Positions 42,671 through 52,191 of a DNA stretch of 64,000 nt are shown here, piece by piece. This DNA comes from UBA4742 sp963785815 (lineage in GTDB: Bacteria > Actinomycetota > Acidimicrobiia > Acidimicrobiales > Acidimicrobilacustridaceae), in NCBI GenBank assembly GCA_963785815.1, contig CAWAWN010000002.1, positions 992,001 to 1,056,000 of the forward strand. The letters run 5' to 3'. Every line of letters starts with the position of its first letter. Position 1 is the stretch's first letter. Under the pieces are notes generated by a model that saw only the letters and a list, made by a program, of their open reading frames with translations, ran no database searches and had not been told where the DNA came from. The position numbers and the translations under genes were made by a program.

Positions 42671-45370
42671 ATGCCGTGTCCGGCCCATCCTCGCTCCGGG
42701 CGCCACCCGCGCCCGGCCCGGCCCGCCTCGGAGCCCACGATCAACGAGCTCTCACAACCTGACCCGGGTGCTGGGCTCGAGGCCGGACTCCAACATCACG
42801 CGCTCGAGGAGCAGGCCGGGCTGTTGGGTTCGATCGTCGAGCACCTGCGCGAGCCGTTGCTGGTCTGCGTGCAGGACAGCCAGGATCCGGTGATCCGCAT
42901 CAGCTTCGTGAACCAGGCGTTCTGCGAGCTGCTGGGCTACGACCGCCGCGACCTCATCGGGCGGTCGCCGGGCCTGCTGGTCGGGCCCGACACCGACCTC
43001 GACGCGCTGCGTCGGGTCGAGGCCGGTCTGCGAGGCGACGAGGTGGTCCAGGCCGACCTGGTGCTGGCCGGTGCCGGGGGCCAGCCCGTGGCGGTCGAGG
43101 CCTCCTACCGCGTGGTGCGCGCCGCCGGTGGGCTGAACTGGTTCGTCTCGCAGTTCCGCACCGGCGACCTCCACCGCGACACGGCCACCGCCCTGCGCCA
43201 CAGCGAGGTGTGGGCCGAGGCGCTGGTGGAGGGCAGCACGGACCTGGTCATGGTGGCCGACGAGGAGGGCGTGGTCCGCTACGCCAGCCCGGCCCTGCGC
43301 GAGGTGCTCGGCTACGACGCCGCGGACTTCGTGTCGCGGCCCTTCGTCGACTTCCTGCACCCCGCCGACGCCGGTCGCTCGCCCGGCGTGTTCGATCGGC
43401 GCCCGGTGAGCCGAGGCGGTCGCAGCCACGAGTTCCGCGTCGCCCACCAGGACGGGTCGTGGCGGGTGGTCAGCCTGCGGGTGGCCGATCGCCGGTCCGA
43501 TCCCGCCGTCAACGGCTACGTCGTCAACCTGCGCGACGTGAGCGCCCGGCGCCGGGCCGAGGACCTGCTGGCGGAGCAGGCCGACCTGCTCGAGGCGGTG
43601 GCCAAGGGGGCGCCGGTGGAGATCACGTTGGAGAAGATCGTGGGCATGCTCGAGCGCCGTCTGGACGACACCCGTGCGGCCATCGGGCTGCTCGATGACG
43701 ACGGCGTCATCCGGGTCCGGGCCGGGCTCAACTCGATGCCCGAGCTGGTGGCGGTGCTCGACGTCATGCCCCCTGACGGCGGGCCGGGGCTGTCGCTGCG
43801 CAGCGGGGTGGGGGAGCTGTTCGTCTACGACCTGACCGGAGACGAGCGCATGGGCACCACCGCCCACGTCCTCGCCGACCTCGACTTCGTGCAGGCCCGG
43901 GACTCGGTGCTGCGGTCGCCCCGATCGGGCGACCTGCTGGGGTCGTTGAACCTGTTCCACCGATCGGCGCGCGAGCTCTCCCAGCCCGACCTCGAGCTGG
44001 TGCAGCGGGCCATGAACCTGGCGTCGATCGCGGTGGAGCGCCACCGCTTCGAGGCCGCCCTCGAGTACCAGGCCTGCTACGACCCGCTCACCGACCTGCC
44101 CAACCGCCTGCTGCTGCACCAGCGGATCGAGCGGGCGCTCGAGCGCCTCGGCTTCGCCGGAGGCGGGGTGGCGGTGCTGTTCATCGACCTGGACCGCTTC
44201 AAGGTGGTCAACGACGCGGAGGGCCACGCCACCGGTGACCTGGTCCTCCAGCAGGTGGCCGACCGGTTCCGCCAGGCCGTGGTGGGCGAGGAGACCCTCG
44301 GGCGCTTCGGGGGCGACGAGTACATGCTGGTGACGTCCGAGCCCACCGACGAGGCCGGGGCCGCGGCGGTGGCGGCCCGCCTGGCCCAGGAGCTGCGCGA
44401 GCCGCTGCTGCTGCCCGACGGCGACGAGATCTTCGTGACCGCCAGCATCGGGATCTCGTTCACCACCGATCCCACCGTGGCGCCCGAGTCGCTCATCCGG
44501 GATGCGGACGTGGCCATGTACCGGGCCAAGGACCAGGGTCGCAGCCAGTGGGTGGTCTTCCAGCCCAACCTCGACCAGCGCGCCGTCGAACGCCTGGCCC
44601 ACGAGCGGGCGCTGCGCTCGGCCATCGAGGGCGGGCAGTTCGAGCTGCACTACCAGCCGGTGGTGCAGCTCAGCGACGGGGCCATGACCCAGGTGGAGGC
44701 CCTGGTGCGCTGGAACCGGCCCGGACACGACCTGGTCATGCCCAACAGCTTCATCCCCATCGCCGAGGAGACCGGCCTGATCGTGCCCCTCGGGTGGTGG
44801 GTGCTGAGCGAGGCCGTCAGCCAGGCCGTGCGCTGGCCCACCCTGCCGGGCGGCGGCCAGGTCGAGGTGGCGGTGAACCTCTCCGCCCGCCAGCTGGCCG
44901 ATCCCGAGCTGGTGGAGGTGGTGGCCGACGTGTTGGACCTGACCGCGCTGGATCCGGCCCGGCTGTGCTTCGAGGTGACCGAGAGCGCGCTGGTGCACGA
45001 CGTGGAGCACGCGGTGGGATCGCTCAACCGGCTCAAGGCGCTCGGCGTGCGCATCGCCATCGACGACTTCGGCACCGGCTACGCCACCCTCGACTACCTG
45101 CGCCACTTCTCCATGGCCGACTACCTCAAGATCGACCGCGCCTTCGTGGAGGGCGTCGACCGGCCGGGTTCGCAGGAGGCGGCCATCGTGGCGGCCGCCA
45201 TCGCCCTGGCCAAGTCGCTGGGCTTCACCGTGGTGGCCGAGGGCGTCGAGACCCTGTTCCAGATGGAGGCGCTGCGGGCCCTCGACTGCGACCTGGCCCA
45301 GGGCTACCTGTTCAGCCGCCCGCTGCCGGTGGCCGATGCCGTCGACCTGCTCGCCTCCCGCGACGCCTGA
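42671..45370 (+). CDS. PAS-GAF-GGDEF-EAL c-di-GMP signalling protein
   Basis: An 899-residue cytoplasmic protein. PAS units lie at about 45-150 (HLREPLLVCVQDSQDPVIRI) and 175-290. A GAF-like sensor is at about 305-460. GGDEF (about 470-630) contains GRFGGDEYMLV, with Tyr instead of the usual Phe. EAL (about 640-890) contains VEALVRW, FEVTESALVHDVE, IAIDDFGTGYATLDYL, YLKIDRAFV and VVAEGVET. No RxxD I-site precedes the GGDEY, unlike the partner gene at 38 kb. Both domains could be active, or one may be regulatory. The start is uncertain: the ATG at 42671 follows GTAAGA and is the last ATG before PAS1, while the frame stays open further upstream over the divergent xseA promoter. Confidence 0.88.
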   Translation: MPCPAHPRSGRHPRPARPASEPTINELSQPDPGAGLEAGLQHHALEEQAGLLGSIVEHLREPLLVCVQDSQDPVIRISFVNQAFCELLGYDRRDLIGRSPGLLVGPDTDLDALRRVEAGLRGDEVVQADLVLAGAGGQPVAVEASYRVVRAAGGLNWFVSQFRTGDLHRDTATALRHSEVWAEALVEGSTDLVMVADEEGVVRYASPALREVLGYDAADFVSRPFVDFLHPADAGRSPGVFDRRPVSRGGRSHEFRVAHQDGSWRVVSLRVADRRSDPAVNGYVVNLRDVSARRRAEDLLAEQADLLEAVAKGAPVEITLEKIVGMLERRLDDTRAAIGLLDDDGVIRVRAGLNSMPELVAVLDVMPPDGGPGLSLRSGVGELFVYDLTGDERMGTTAHVLADLDFVQARDSVLRSPRSGDLLGSLNLFHRSARELSQPDLELVQRAMNLASIAVERHRFEAALEYQACYDPLTDLPNRLLLHQRIERALERLGFAGGGVAVLFIDLDRFKVVNDAEGHATGDLVLQQVADRFRQAVVGEETLGRFGGDEYMLVTSEPTDEAGAAAVAARLAQELREPLLLPDGDEIFVTASIGISFTTDPTVAPESLIRDADVAMYRAKDQGRSQWVVFQPNLDQRAVERLAHERALRSAIEGGQFELHYQPVVQLSDGAMTQVEALVRWNRPGHDLVMPNSFIPIAEETGLIVPLGWWVLSEAVSQAVRWPTLPGGGQVEVAVNLSARQLADPELVEVVADVLDLTALDPARLCFEVTESALVHDVEHAVGSLNRLKALGVRIAIDDFGTGYATLDYLRHFSMADYLKIDRAFVEGVDRPGSQEAAIVAAAIALAKSLGFTVVAEGVETLFQMEALRALDCDLAQGYLFSRPLPVADAVDLLASRDA

Positions 45371-45425
45371 TCACCCGAACCGTTCCGTCCCGATCGACCT
45401 GGACGCCAGGCGCTAGGTTGACCGG

Positions 45426-46358
45426 ATGGATCCCGGCGGCGCCGGTCGCTCGTGGGTGGCGTTGGGAATCGGGGTCGGCGCTGTAGTGGCCGTCGTCGGC
45501 GCGCAGCGGTGGCTGGCCTCGTCCCAGGTGCCCGACGGGGTCGCCAGCGGCTCGGTGCAGGTGCTGGCCGACCTGGTGGCCGGGGTGTTCCTGCTGGTGG
45601 CCGGGATCGGCGTGCTGATGGTGGTGATGAACCTGCTCAGCACCCGGCCGGCGGGCGGACCGGACGCTCCGACCCGACCGATGGGACCGCTGGCCTTCCT
45701 GGCCGTGCTGGCGCTGTTGACTGCGCTGGTGCTCTTCGGCCACCAGCTGGCCCGGCCGACGCGCCCGTCCGCCATCCACGTCCCCGTCGCCCTGGTCCCG
45801 ACCGCGCTCCCCGCGGATCCGGCGGTGGGCCAGAGCGCGCCCGGTCGGCCTCGCCCAGGGGCCGACGCCGCAGCGGACTCGGTCGACCTGTCGAGTTGGC
45901 TCGATGTGCTCGGGGGTCTGCTGCTGGCCGCCCTGGCCGCGTTGACCCTCGGGGCGATGATCCGCCGCAGGCCGGAGACCCGGGCCGTTGCGGGGGCGGA
46001 TGATCCACCCGGAGCCGACGACGATCTCTACCCGGTCCCCTTGGTCCCGGGGGATCCGGCGGCCGAACCCGACCCCCGTCGGGCGGTGGTGGCGGCATAC
46101 CACCAGCTGCTGGCGTCGGCCGCGGGGCACAGCCTGGCCCGGCGGCGCCACGAGGCGGCCACCGAGCACCTGGACCGGCTCGGGCGGTCCTGGCCCCGTG
46201 CGGCGGCTGCCGCCCGACCGTTGGTGGCCGCCTTCGACCGGGCTCGTTACAGCGAGCACCCGATCACCGAGGCCGATCGGGCCGCGGCCCTCGACTCGTT
46301 GCGCCGGTTCGAGGCCGAGGTCGACCCGGCGCCGGCGCAGCTCGGGACGGGCTGGTGA
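45426..46358 (+). CDS. DUF4129-type membrane protein of a MoxR operon
   Basis: A 310-residue protein with four predicted membrane segments (about 10-25, 45-70, 85-105 and 160-180). A cytoplasmic C-terminal helical domain contains RRAVVAAYHQLLASAAG, HEAATEHLDRLG, and RYSEHPITEADRAAALDSL. This matches DUF4129, usually encoded beside MoxR ATPases and DUF58 proteins. Its TGA overlaps the GTG of the next gene. A function in assembling or activating a surface complex is expected from the association only. Confidence 0.75.
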   Translation: MDPGGAGRSWVALGIGVGAVVAVVGAQRWLASSQVPDGVASGSVQVLADLVAGVFLLVAGIGVLMVVMNLLSTRPAGGPDAPTRPMGPLAFLAVLALLTALVLFGHQLARPTRPSAIHVPVALVPTALPADPAVGQSAPGRPRPGADAAADSVDLSSWLDVLGGLLLAALAALTLGAMIRRRPETRAVAGADDPPGADDDLYPVPLVPGDPAAEPDPRRAVVAAYHQLLASAAGHSLARRRHEAATEHLDRLGRSWPRAAAAARPLVAAFDRARYSEHPITEADRAAALDSLRRFEAEVDPAPAQLGTGW

Positions 46359-46855
46359 GCGGCCGGAGCGCGGTGACCCTCCTGCTGGTGGCCATGGCAC
46401 CGGCCGTGGTGGCCGCGCTGGTGCGTGCCCCCACCTTCCTGGTGGGAACGCTCGCGGTGGTGGGCCTGTGCGCCCTGGTGCTCTCGGTGCTCAACCGGTG
46501 GAGCCGAGAGAACTTGCTGGCTCCCGGATCTCGGTTCACCGCGGCCGCCACCGTCCCGCGCCCGGCCCCGGCCCGCGCCCCACGGGACCTGGAGCGCCTG
46601 CAGACCTTGGTGGCCGGTCGGATCCCCACCGCCGTCGGCGTGCACCAGTGGCTACGGCCGTTGCTGGTCGACATCACCGCCACCCGCCTTCGCCAGACCC
46701 GTGGTCTCGACCTGGCCGACGCGCCTGCGGGCCTGGTGCCCGAACCCCTGTGGGGGTTGGTGCGCCCCGATCGTCCCGAGCCCGCGGACCGCAACGGCCC
46801 GGGTCTGGCCCCCGAGCAGCTCGCCGTGCTCGTCCGCCAGCTGGAGGCCCTGTGA
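46355..46855 (+). CDS. Membrane protein of unknown function in the MoxR operon
   Basis: A 166-residue protein with two hydrophobic N-terminal segments (AVTLLLVAMAPAVVAALVRA and FLVGTLAVVGLCALVLSVLN). A soluble C-terminal part ends in PEQLAVLVRQLEAL. It starts with a GTG overlapping the upstream stop by four bases and ends in a GTGA overlap with the moxR gene. It is therefore locked into the operon. No family was recognised; its place corresponds to small membrane partners often found between DUF4129 and MoxR genes. Confidence 0.65.
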   Translation: MSGRSAVTLLLVAMAPAVVAALVRAPTFLVGTLAVVGLCALVLSVLNRWSRENLLAPGSRFTAAATVPRPAPARAPRDLERLQTLVAGRIPTAVGVHQWLRPLLVDITATRLRQTRGLDLADAPAGLVPEPLWGLVRPDRPEPADRNGPGLAPEQLAVLVRQLEAL

Positions 46856-47880
46856 CCACGATGACCCTCGACGAGCTGTCCCGCCACGCCCACGCCGTGC
46901 TCGACGCCGTCGAGGAGGTGGTGGTGGGCAAGCGCGACGTCCTCGGGTTGTTGCTGATGGGCGTGCTGGCCGGCGGCCACGTGCTCATCGAGGACGTGCC
47001 CGGGGTGGCCAAGACGATCATGGCCCGCAGCCTCGCCCAGGCCACCGGCCTCAAGTTCTCCCGCATCCAGTTCACCCCGGACATGCTCCCGGCCGACGTC
47101 ACCGGCTCGACCGTGCTGCGGCCCGACCGGTCGCTGGCCTTCCATCCCGGCCCGGTGTTCGCCAACGTGGTGCTGAGCGACGAGATCAACCGCACGCCTC
47201 CCAAGACCCAGGCCGCGCTCCTCGAAGCCATGGCCGAGCGCCAGGTGACCGTCGACGGCGTGAGCCACCCGCTGGAGCCGCCCTTCGTCGTGCTGGCCAC
47301 CCAGAACCCCATCGACTACGAGGGCACCTACGCGCTCCCCGAGGCCCAACTGGACCGCTTCATGCTGCGCCTGAGCGTGGGCTATCCGGCGCGAGACGAC
47401 GAGTGGGCGGTGCTCGACCGACGGCAGCGCCGCGGGACGGCCGAGCCGCGGGTCGATCCCGTGATCGATCGGGACAGGCTGCTGGCCATGCAGGAGGCGG
47501 TGGAGCAGGTCCAGGCCAGCCCCGAGGTCGGCTGCTACATCGTCGACGTGGTGGCTGCCACCCGCCGCCACGGCGGGGTCGAGCTCGGGGCCAGCCCGCG
47601 CGGCTCGCTGGCGGTGCTGGCGCTGTCCCGGACCCGGGCCGCCTTGTCCGGTCGTGACTTCGTCACCCCCGACGACGTGAAGTCGGTGGCGGTGCCTGCC
47701 CTGGGCCACCGCATCGTGCTGCGGCCGGAGCTGTGGGTGCAGGGCGCTTCGGTCGACCAGGTGGTGGTCGAGTGCCTGGCCGCCGTGCCGGTCCCGGTGG
47801 GGCAGCCGCCGGCCGGTCCGCCCGCAGCCATCGTGACGCCAGGCCCGGGGGCAGGGGCCGGCGGCGCAACCGAAGGGTGA
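46852..47880 (+). CDS. MoxR-family AAA+ ATPase
   Basis: A 342-residue AAA+ chaperone-like ATPase. Walker A is LIEDVPGVAKTIMARSLA. The sensor and Walker B region is VVLSDEINRTPPKTQAALLE. AMAERQVTVDGVSHPL and VLATQNPIDYEGTYALPEAQ are MoxR hallmarks, and the lid region includes LGASPRGSLAVLALSRTRAA. MoxR proteins activate or insert cofactors into partner proteins, often together with DUF58 (VWA-like) partners, which is the next gene. The GTG at 46852 overlaps the preceding stop. The C-terminal 30 residues are Pro/Gly-rich and variable. Confidence 0.92.
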   Translation: MTTMTLDELSRHAHAVLDAVEEVVVGKRDVLGLLLMGVLAGGHVLIEDVPGVAKTIMARSLAQATGLKFSRIQFTPDMLPADVTGSTVLRPDRSLAFHPGPVFANVVLSDEINRTPPKTQAALLEAMAERQVTVDGVSHPLEPPFVVLATQNPIDYEGTYALPEAQLDRFMLRLSVGYPARDDEWAVLDRRQRRGTAEPRVDPVIDRDRLLAMQEAVEQVQASPEVGCYIVDVVAATRRHGGVELGASPRGSLAVLALSRTRAALSGRDFVTPDDVKSVAVPALGHRIVLRPELWVQGASVDQVVVECLAAVPVPVGQPPAGPPAAIVTPGPGAGAGGATEG

Positions 47881-49161
47881 GCCCGGTACGGCTCTCGCCC
47901 CGGTTGGTGGCCTACCTGCTGGTCGCCGTGGGCTCGTTCGCGGTCGGGCTGATCAGCGGCAAGGGCGCTTTGGTGGCCCTGGGCACGCCGTTCGCCCTGG
48001 CCGCGGTGGCTGGCGTGACCCTCCGGCCCCGAGTGGCCCACGCCAAGGTGGGCGTGGTGGCCGAGCCCTGGCAACGTCGGGCCGGGGCGGTGGAGGTCGA
48101 GGAGGCCGGCCAGGTGGTGCTGGAGGTGGAGGTGCGCGGGGTACCCCACGAGGTGGTCGAGGTGTCGCTGGTCCAGCCCGACGGCACTGTGGTGGTGGAC
48201 GGCTCGGCGGCATGGCGCCAGGTGCTCGACGCGCACGGGCGAGCTCGGCATCGGGTCACGCTGCGGTTCGACCGGTGGGGGAGGAGGCCCGTCGGGGTGG
48301 GTGTGGTGCGTTCGGCCGACCCGCTCGGCCTGATGGCCTACGACCAGCCCATGGGCAGCCGCACGGGCCTGCGGGTGCGGCCCCGTCCCGAGCGGGTGCG
48401 CACCGCCATCCGGCCGCGCCAGCTGCGCCCCATCAGCGGCTCGCACCCTGCTGCGGTGGCCGGGCCCGGCATCGAGTTCGCCGGCGTCCGCCCCTACCAA
48501 CCCGGCGATCGCCGAGCGCGACATCAGCTGGCGGGCCAGCGCTCGCCGCGACGAGCTCATGGTCACCGAACGCCACCCCGAGCGCGCCGGCGACGTGGTG
48601 GTGTTCGTGGACAGCTTCGCCGCGGAGGGCCTGGCCGCCACCGTGCGCGGCTCGCTGGCCGTGGTCGATCGGCAGCTGGCCGAGCGCGACCGAGTGGGTC
48701 TGGTGGTGTTCGGCGGCAGCCTGCGATTGGTCCGCCCCGGTGCGGGTCGCCGCCAGCGCCAGCGCATCGTCGAGGCCCTCCTCGACGTCCAGCCGGTGTT
48801 CAGCTGGGCCGAGAAGTCCATCCAGGCCATCCCGCCGCACATGTTGCCCCGTGGCGCCACCATCGTCGCCGTCAGCCCGATGGTGGACGAGCGGACGCTC
48901 AATGCGGTGGCCGACCTGCGGCGCCGGCGCCACGAGGTGGTGGTGCTGGAGGTGTCGCCCGGCAGCTGGACGCCGGCGCCGGCGGACCCGCTCGAGGGTG
49001 CGGCTCAGCAACTGTGGGAGATGGACCGCCAGGCCCGCCGGAGCCGGTTGCGGGCGACCGGGGTGCAGGTGGTCCAGTGGGACGACGACGTCCCCCTCGA
49101 GCTGCTGCTGGCGCGGCTGGCCCAGGAGCGACGGGGGATGCCCCAATGGTCCGCCGGGTGA
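47877..49161 (+). pseudogene. DUF58 protein (VWA-like), interrupted by a one-base frameshift
   Basis: The first part (from GTG 47877) encodes two membrane segments and a beta-rich region ending in PGIEFAGVRPYQPGD. The DUF58 hallmark continues in another frame as RERDISWRASARRDELMVTE, followed by RAGDVVVFVDSF and the rest of the VWA-like domain to 49161. One extra base at about 48512 (GATCGCcGAGCG) separates the two; removing it restores a single protein of about 427 residues. DUF58 proteins are partners of MoxR ATPases. Either the gene is a recent pseudogene or the base is a sequence error; the intact downstream frame favours a recent event or an error. Confidence 0.8.
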
Positions 49162-49664
49162 GCCGGCTGAGCCGGCGCCGGGGCGCGGCCGCGGGCGGTG
49201 GTCGCTACCGCCGGCTGGCTCGCACCGTCGGTGTGGCCGGGATCGTGGGCCCGGCGCTGGGCGGGGTGGTGTGTTCCCTCCTGGTGCTGGCGGCGGTCAT
49301 CCTGGTCCTCGGCCGGCGGCTCGATCCGATGGGCGCGGCCATGGTCGGCGGCCTGGCCCTGGTGGCGGTGGAGGTGGGGACGGCCGTCGGCCGGTCGTCG
49401 TGGGTCCCGTCGGTGGGTGGGGGTACGCAGGTGGGCCGGGCGTGGGTCCTGGCCGCCGCGACGGGCGGCGGGCTGCTGGTGTCGCTGGTGGTGGATCCCC
49501 ACGCCAGCCCGCGCCAGGACAGTCTGGCCCTCGGGCTGCTGGCGGTCGCCGCCCTGGTGATGGCCGTGGCCGCGGCAGTGGCCCGACCGTGGACGTCCCA
49601 GGCGGAGCCGGCGGCGGCGGACGAATCCGGATCTCCGGAAGGTTTTCCGGGACGGTGCGGTTAG
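49158..49664 (+). CDS. Membrane protein of unknown function, last gene of the MoxR operon
   Basis: A 168-residue protein with an Arg-rich N-terminus. It has four hydrophobic stretches: VGVAGIVGPALGGVVCSLLV, LGRRLDPMGAAMVGGLALVA, GRAWVLAAATGGGLLVSLVV, and LALGLLAVAALVMAVAAAVA. The GTG at 49158 overlaps the DUF58 stop as GTGA, in keeping with the rest of the operon; an ATG four codons earlier is possible. The C-terminus is acidic. No family recognised. Confidence 0.6.
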   Translation: MSRLSRRRGAAAGGGRYRRLARTVGVAGIVGPALGGVVCSLLVLAAVILVLGRRLDPMGAAMVGGLALVAVEVGTAVGRSSWVPSVGGGTQVGRAWVLAAATGGGLLVSLVVDPHASPRQDSLALGLLAVAALVMAVAAAVARPWTSQAEPAAADESGSPEGFPGRCG

Positions 49665-49667
49665 CGT

Positions 49668-49690
49668 CGATACGGATACGTCTCGTATCG
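49668..49690. promoter_or_regulatory. Candidate TetR operator before the MFS exporter
   Basis: CGATACG and CGTATCG form 7-bp arms, and within them GATACG-tct-CGTATC forms a tighter inverted repeat with 3-base spacer. The site lies about 75 bases upstream of the exporter ATG. A tandem GATACGGATACG creates two overlapping half-sites. It would suit autoregulation by the TetR gene at the end of the operon. Confidence 0.6.
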
Positions 49691-49763
49691 AATGTCGGGC
49701 CGACGGTGGGGGTTCGGGTCGGCACGCAACCCGCACCGCACCCCGACACAGGGAAGGCCAGCC

Positions 49764-51504
49764 ATGCGAGCTCGACTGAAGGACCCGGCCTACGTCAACG
49801 AGCGCCGCTGGCTCACCCTGGTGGTGATCTGCGTCGGCCTGATGGTGATCACGCTGGACAACACCATCCTCAACGTGGCCATCCCCACCCTGGCCCGACC
49901 GGTCAGCCAGGGTGGTCTCGGCGCCACCACCAGCCAGCTCCAATGGATCGTCGACGGGTACACGATCGTCTTCGCCGGGCTGCTGCTCACCGCCGGCAGC
50001 CTGGGCGACCGCTTCGGCCGCTACCGGTTCCTCACCATCGGCCTGATCGTGTTCGGCACCGGGTCGTTCCTGTCGGCCTTCGCCGTCGGCCCGACCATGC
50101 TCATGGCCACCCGCGCCCTGATGGGCGTGGGCGGCGCCTGCATCATGCCGGCCACCCTGTCCATCATCACCAACGTCTTCACCAACCCGGTGGAGCGGGC
50201 GAAGGCCATCGGGGTGTGGGCCGGCGTGTCGGCCCTGGGCGTCGGGCTCGGGCCCATCACCGGCGGCATCCTGCTCTCGCACTTCTGGTGGGGCTCGGTG
50301 TTCCTGGTGAACGTGCCCATCGCCATCGCCGCCCTGATCCTGGGCTACTTCCTCATCCCCGAGTTCGCGCGACCCCAACGCCCCCAAGCTCGACCCGCTC
50401 GGTGCCGTCCTGTCCATCGGCGCGCTGGCCACCCTGTTGTGGGCCATCATCGAGGCCCCGACCAACGGCTGGGGCTCCACCAAGACCCTGGCCGGCCTGG
50501 CCGTGGGGTTCGTGCTGATCGGGGCGTTCCTGTGGTGGGAGCTGCACTACGAGAGCCCGATGCTCGACATCCGGTTCTTCAAGAACCCGAGGTTCTCGGC
50601 CGCGAGCGGCGCCATCTCGCTGACCTTCTTCGCCCTCTACGGCACCATCTTCCTGCTCACCCAGTACCTCCAGTCGGTGCTCGGCTACAGCACGGTCGAG
50701 GCCGGGGCCGTGCTGTTGCCCCAGGCCGCGGTGCTCATGGTCACGGCTCCGCTCTCGGCCGTCGTGGTGCAGAGGATCGGCAACAAGCTGGTCGTGGGCA
50801 CCGGGCTGGTCCTGGTGTCGCTGTCGCTGTTCGGCTTCCAGCTCCTCGAGCCGAGCAGCACGGTGTGGGCCGTCATCGGCGTGACCATGCTGATGGGGGT
50901 GGGCATGGGCAACGTCATGGCCCCGGCCACCGACTCGATCATGGGGTCGCTGCCCCGGGCCAAGGCCGGCGTGGGCTCGGCCATGAACGACACCACCCGC
51001 CAGGTGGGTGGCGCGGTGGGCGTGGCCGTGCTGGGCTCCATCCTGACCAGCGCCTACTCCACCGAGATCGGCAAGGCCCTGGCCGGCAAGGTGCCCCACG
51101 ACCTGGCCAGCTCGATCGACGACAACGTGAGCCACGCCGTGGCCGTGGCCCACTCGGTGCCCGCCGCCCACGCGTACGCCACGACCATCGTGTCGGCCGC
51201 CCACTCGAGCTTCATGACCGGACTGCACGAGGCCACCACCCTGGCCGGCTTCGTCACCGTCATCGCCGCCGCCTGCGTCTTCCTGTGGCTGCCGGCCCGG
51301 GCCCGCGACGAGGAGCCAGAACCGGTGGTGGCCAACCTCGACCTCGGTCGGGTCGAGCCGGCCCCGGCCGCCTCGGCCTTCCGCGACGGCCCGCCCATCG
51401 ACGGGGTGTCCGACGAGCTGGTGGGCTTCGTGGAGGGCAACCCCCGTGCCGAGCCGGCGGGAGCGCTCGAGCAGGGCGGCATCATCCCGGCGGCGGAGCA
51501 CTGA
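49764..51504 (+). pseudogene. MFS multidrug exporter (DHA2/EmrB-QacA type), interrupted by a one-base frameshift
   Basis: The N-terminal half has TM1 with VVICVGLMVITLDNTILNVA (the DHA2 motif LDxTIVNVALP), QWIVDGYTIVFAGLLLTAGS, and LGDRFGRYRFL (motif A). It reads to YFLIPEF. The other half continues in a second frame as RDPNAPKLDPLGAVLSIGAL through 14-TM style helices to EQGGIIPAAEH. One extra base at about 50365 (GAGTtCGCGCGACC) causes the break; without it a normal protein of about 580 residues results. A TetR gene follows one base after the stop. As sequenced the exporter would be truncated before TM7 and non-functional. Confidence 0.82.
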
Positions 51505-51505
51505 C

Positions 51506-52136
51506 ATGAGCGCCACCGTCGAGTCCCTTCCCAGCGTCGAGGTGGCCGGGGCCAGCCCCCCGCCCGCCGCCGGCCGCCCGCGCAGCAAGGACGCCGAGCG
51601 GGCCATCGTCGACGCCACCCTCGAGGCCCTGGTCGACCACGGCTACCAGAAGCTGTCCATCGAGGGCATCGCGGCGCGCGCCGGCGTGGGCAAGGCCACC
51701 ATCTACCGGCGCTGGTCCGACAAGGCCCAGCTGGTCATCGATTCGGTCCGCGCCCGTGGCGAGTTCGCGCCCCTGCCCGAGCGCACCGGCGACCTGGCCG
51801 CCGACCTGCGGGCCATGCTCGAGCTGTCGCTGAGCTGCATGCAGGGATCGGACGGCGCGCTGCATCTCCGTCTTCTGCGCCGAGAAGTTGCGTCACCCCG
51901 AGCTGGCCGAGGCCTTCGAGCGCGAGTGCCTGGCCGAACGCCGCCAGCGCTGGTACGAGCTGGTCACCGAGGCGGTGGACACGGGGCGCCTCCCGGCCGA
52001 CACCGACATCGAGCTCACCGCCGAGGTGGGCCCGGCCCTGATCTGGGACCTGGTCCGCCTGCGCACCGCGCCGGTCCCGCCCGACGCCGTCGAGCGCATC
52101 GCGGCCCAGTTCTTCCCGCTCACCCCCGAGACCTGA
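51506..52136 (+). pseudogene. TetR-family regulator, interrupted by a one-base frameshift
   Basis: The DNA-binding half is complete: RSKDAERAIVDATLEALVDH, then LSIEGIAARAGVGKATIYRR and WSDKAQLVIDSV. The ligand-binding half breaks at about 51863, where one extra C (GCTGcATCTCC) shifts the frame. The true continuation reads LISVFCAEKLRHPELAEAFE and ends PLTPET at 52136. Removing that base gives a protein of about 209 residues, a normal TetR size. It is immediately downstream of the MFS exporter and probably represses that operon through the GATACG palindrome. If the insertion is real, only the DNA-binding domain would remain correctly encoded. Confidence 0.82.
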
Positions 52137-52139
52137 CCC

Positions 52140-52155
52140 GGCGGACCGCTCCGCC
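52140..52155. terminator. Short hairpin between convergent TetR and ABC transporter genes
   Basis: GGCGGA-ccgc-TCCGCC forms a 6-bp perfect stem just after the TetR stop, in the 55-base convergent gap. It has no T tract. Confidence 0.4.
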
Positions 52156-52191
52156 CCACCGACCCAGCCCAACCGGCGGCGATGACACCAC

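Noticed and set aside
49635..49650. CCGGAA-ggtt-TTCCGG hairpin considered as a terminator
   Set aside because: It lies inside the last codons of a membrane protein gene and is not followed by a T tract.
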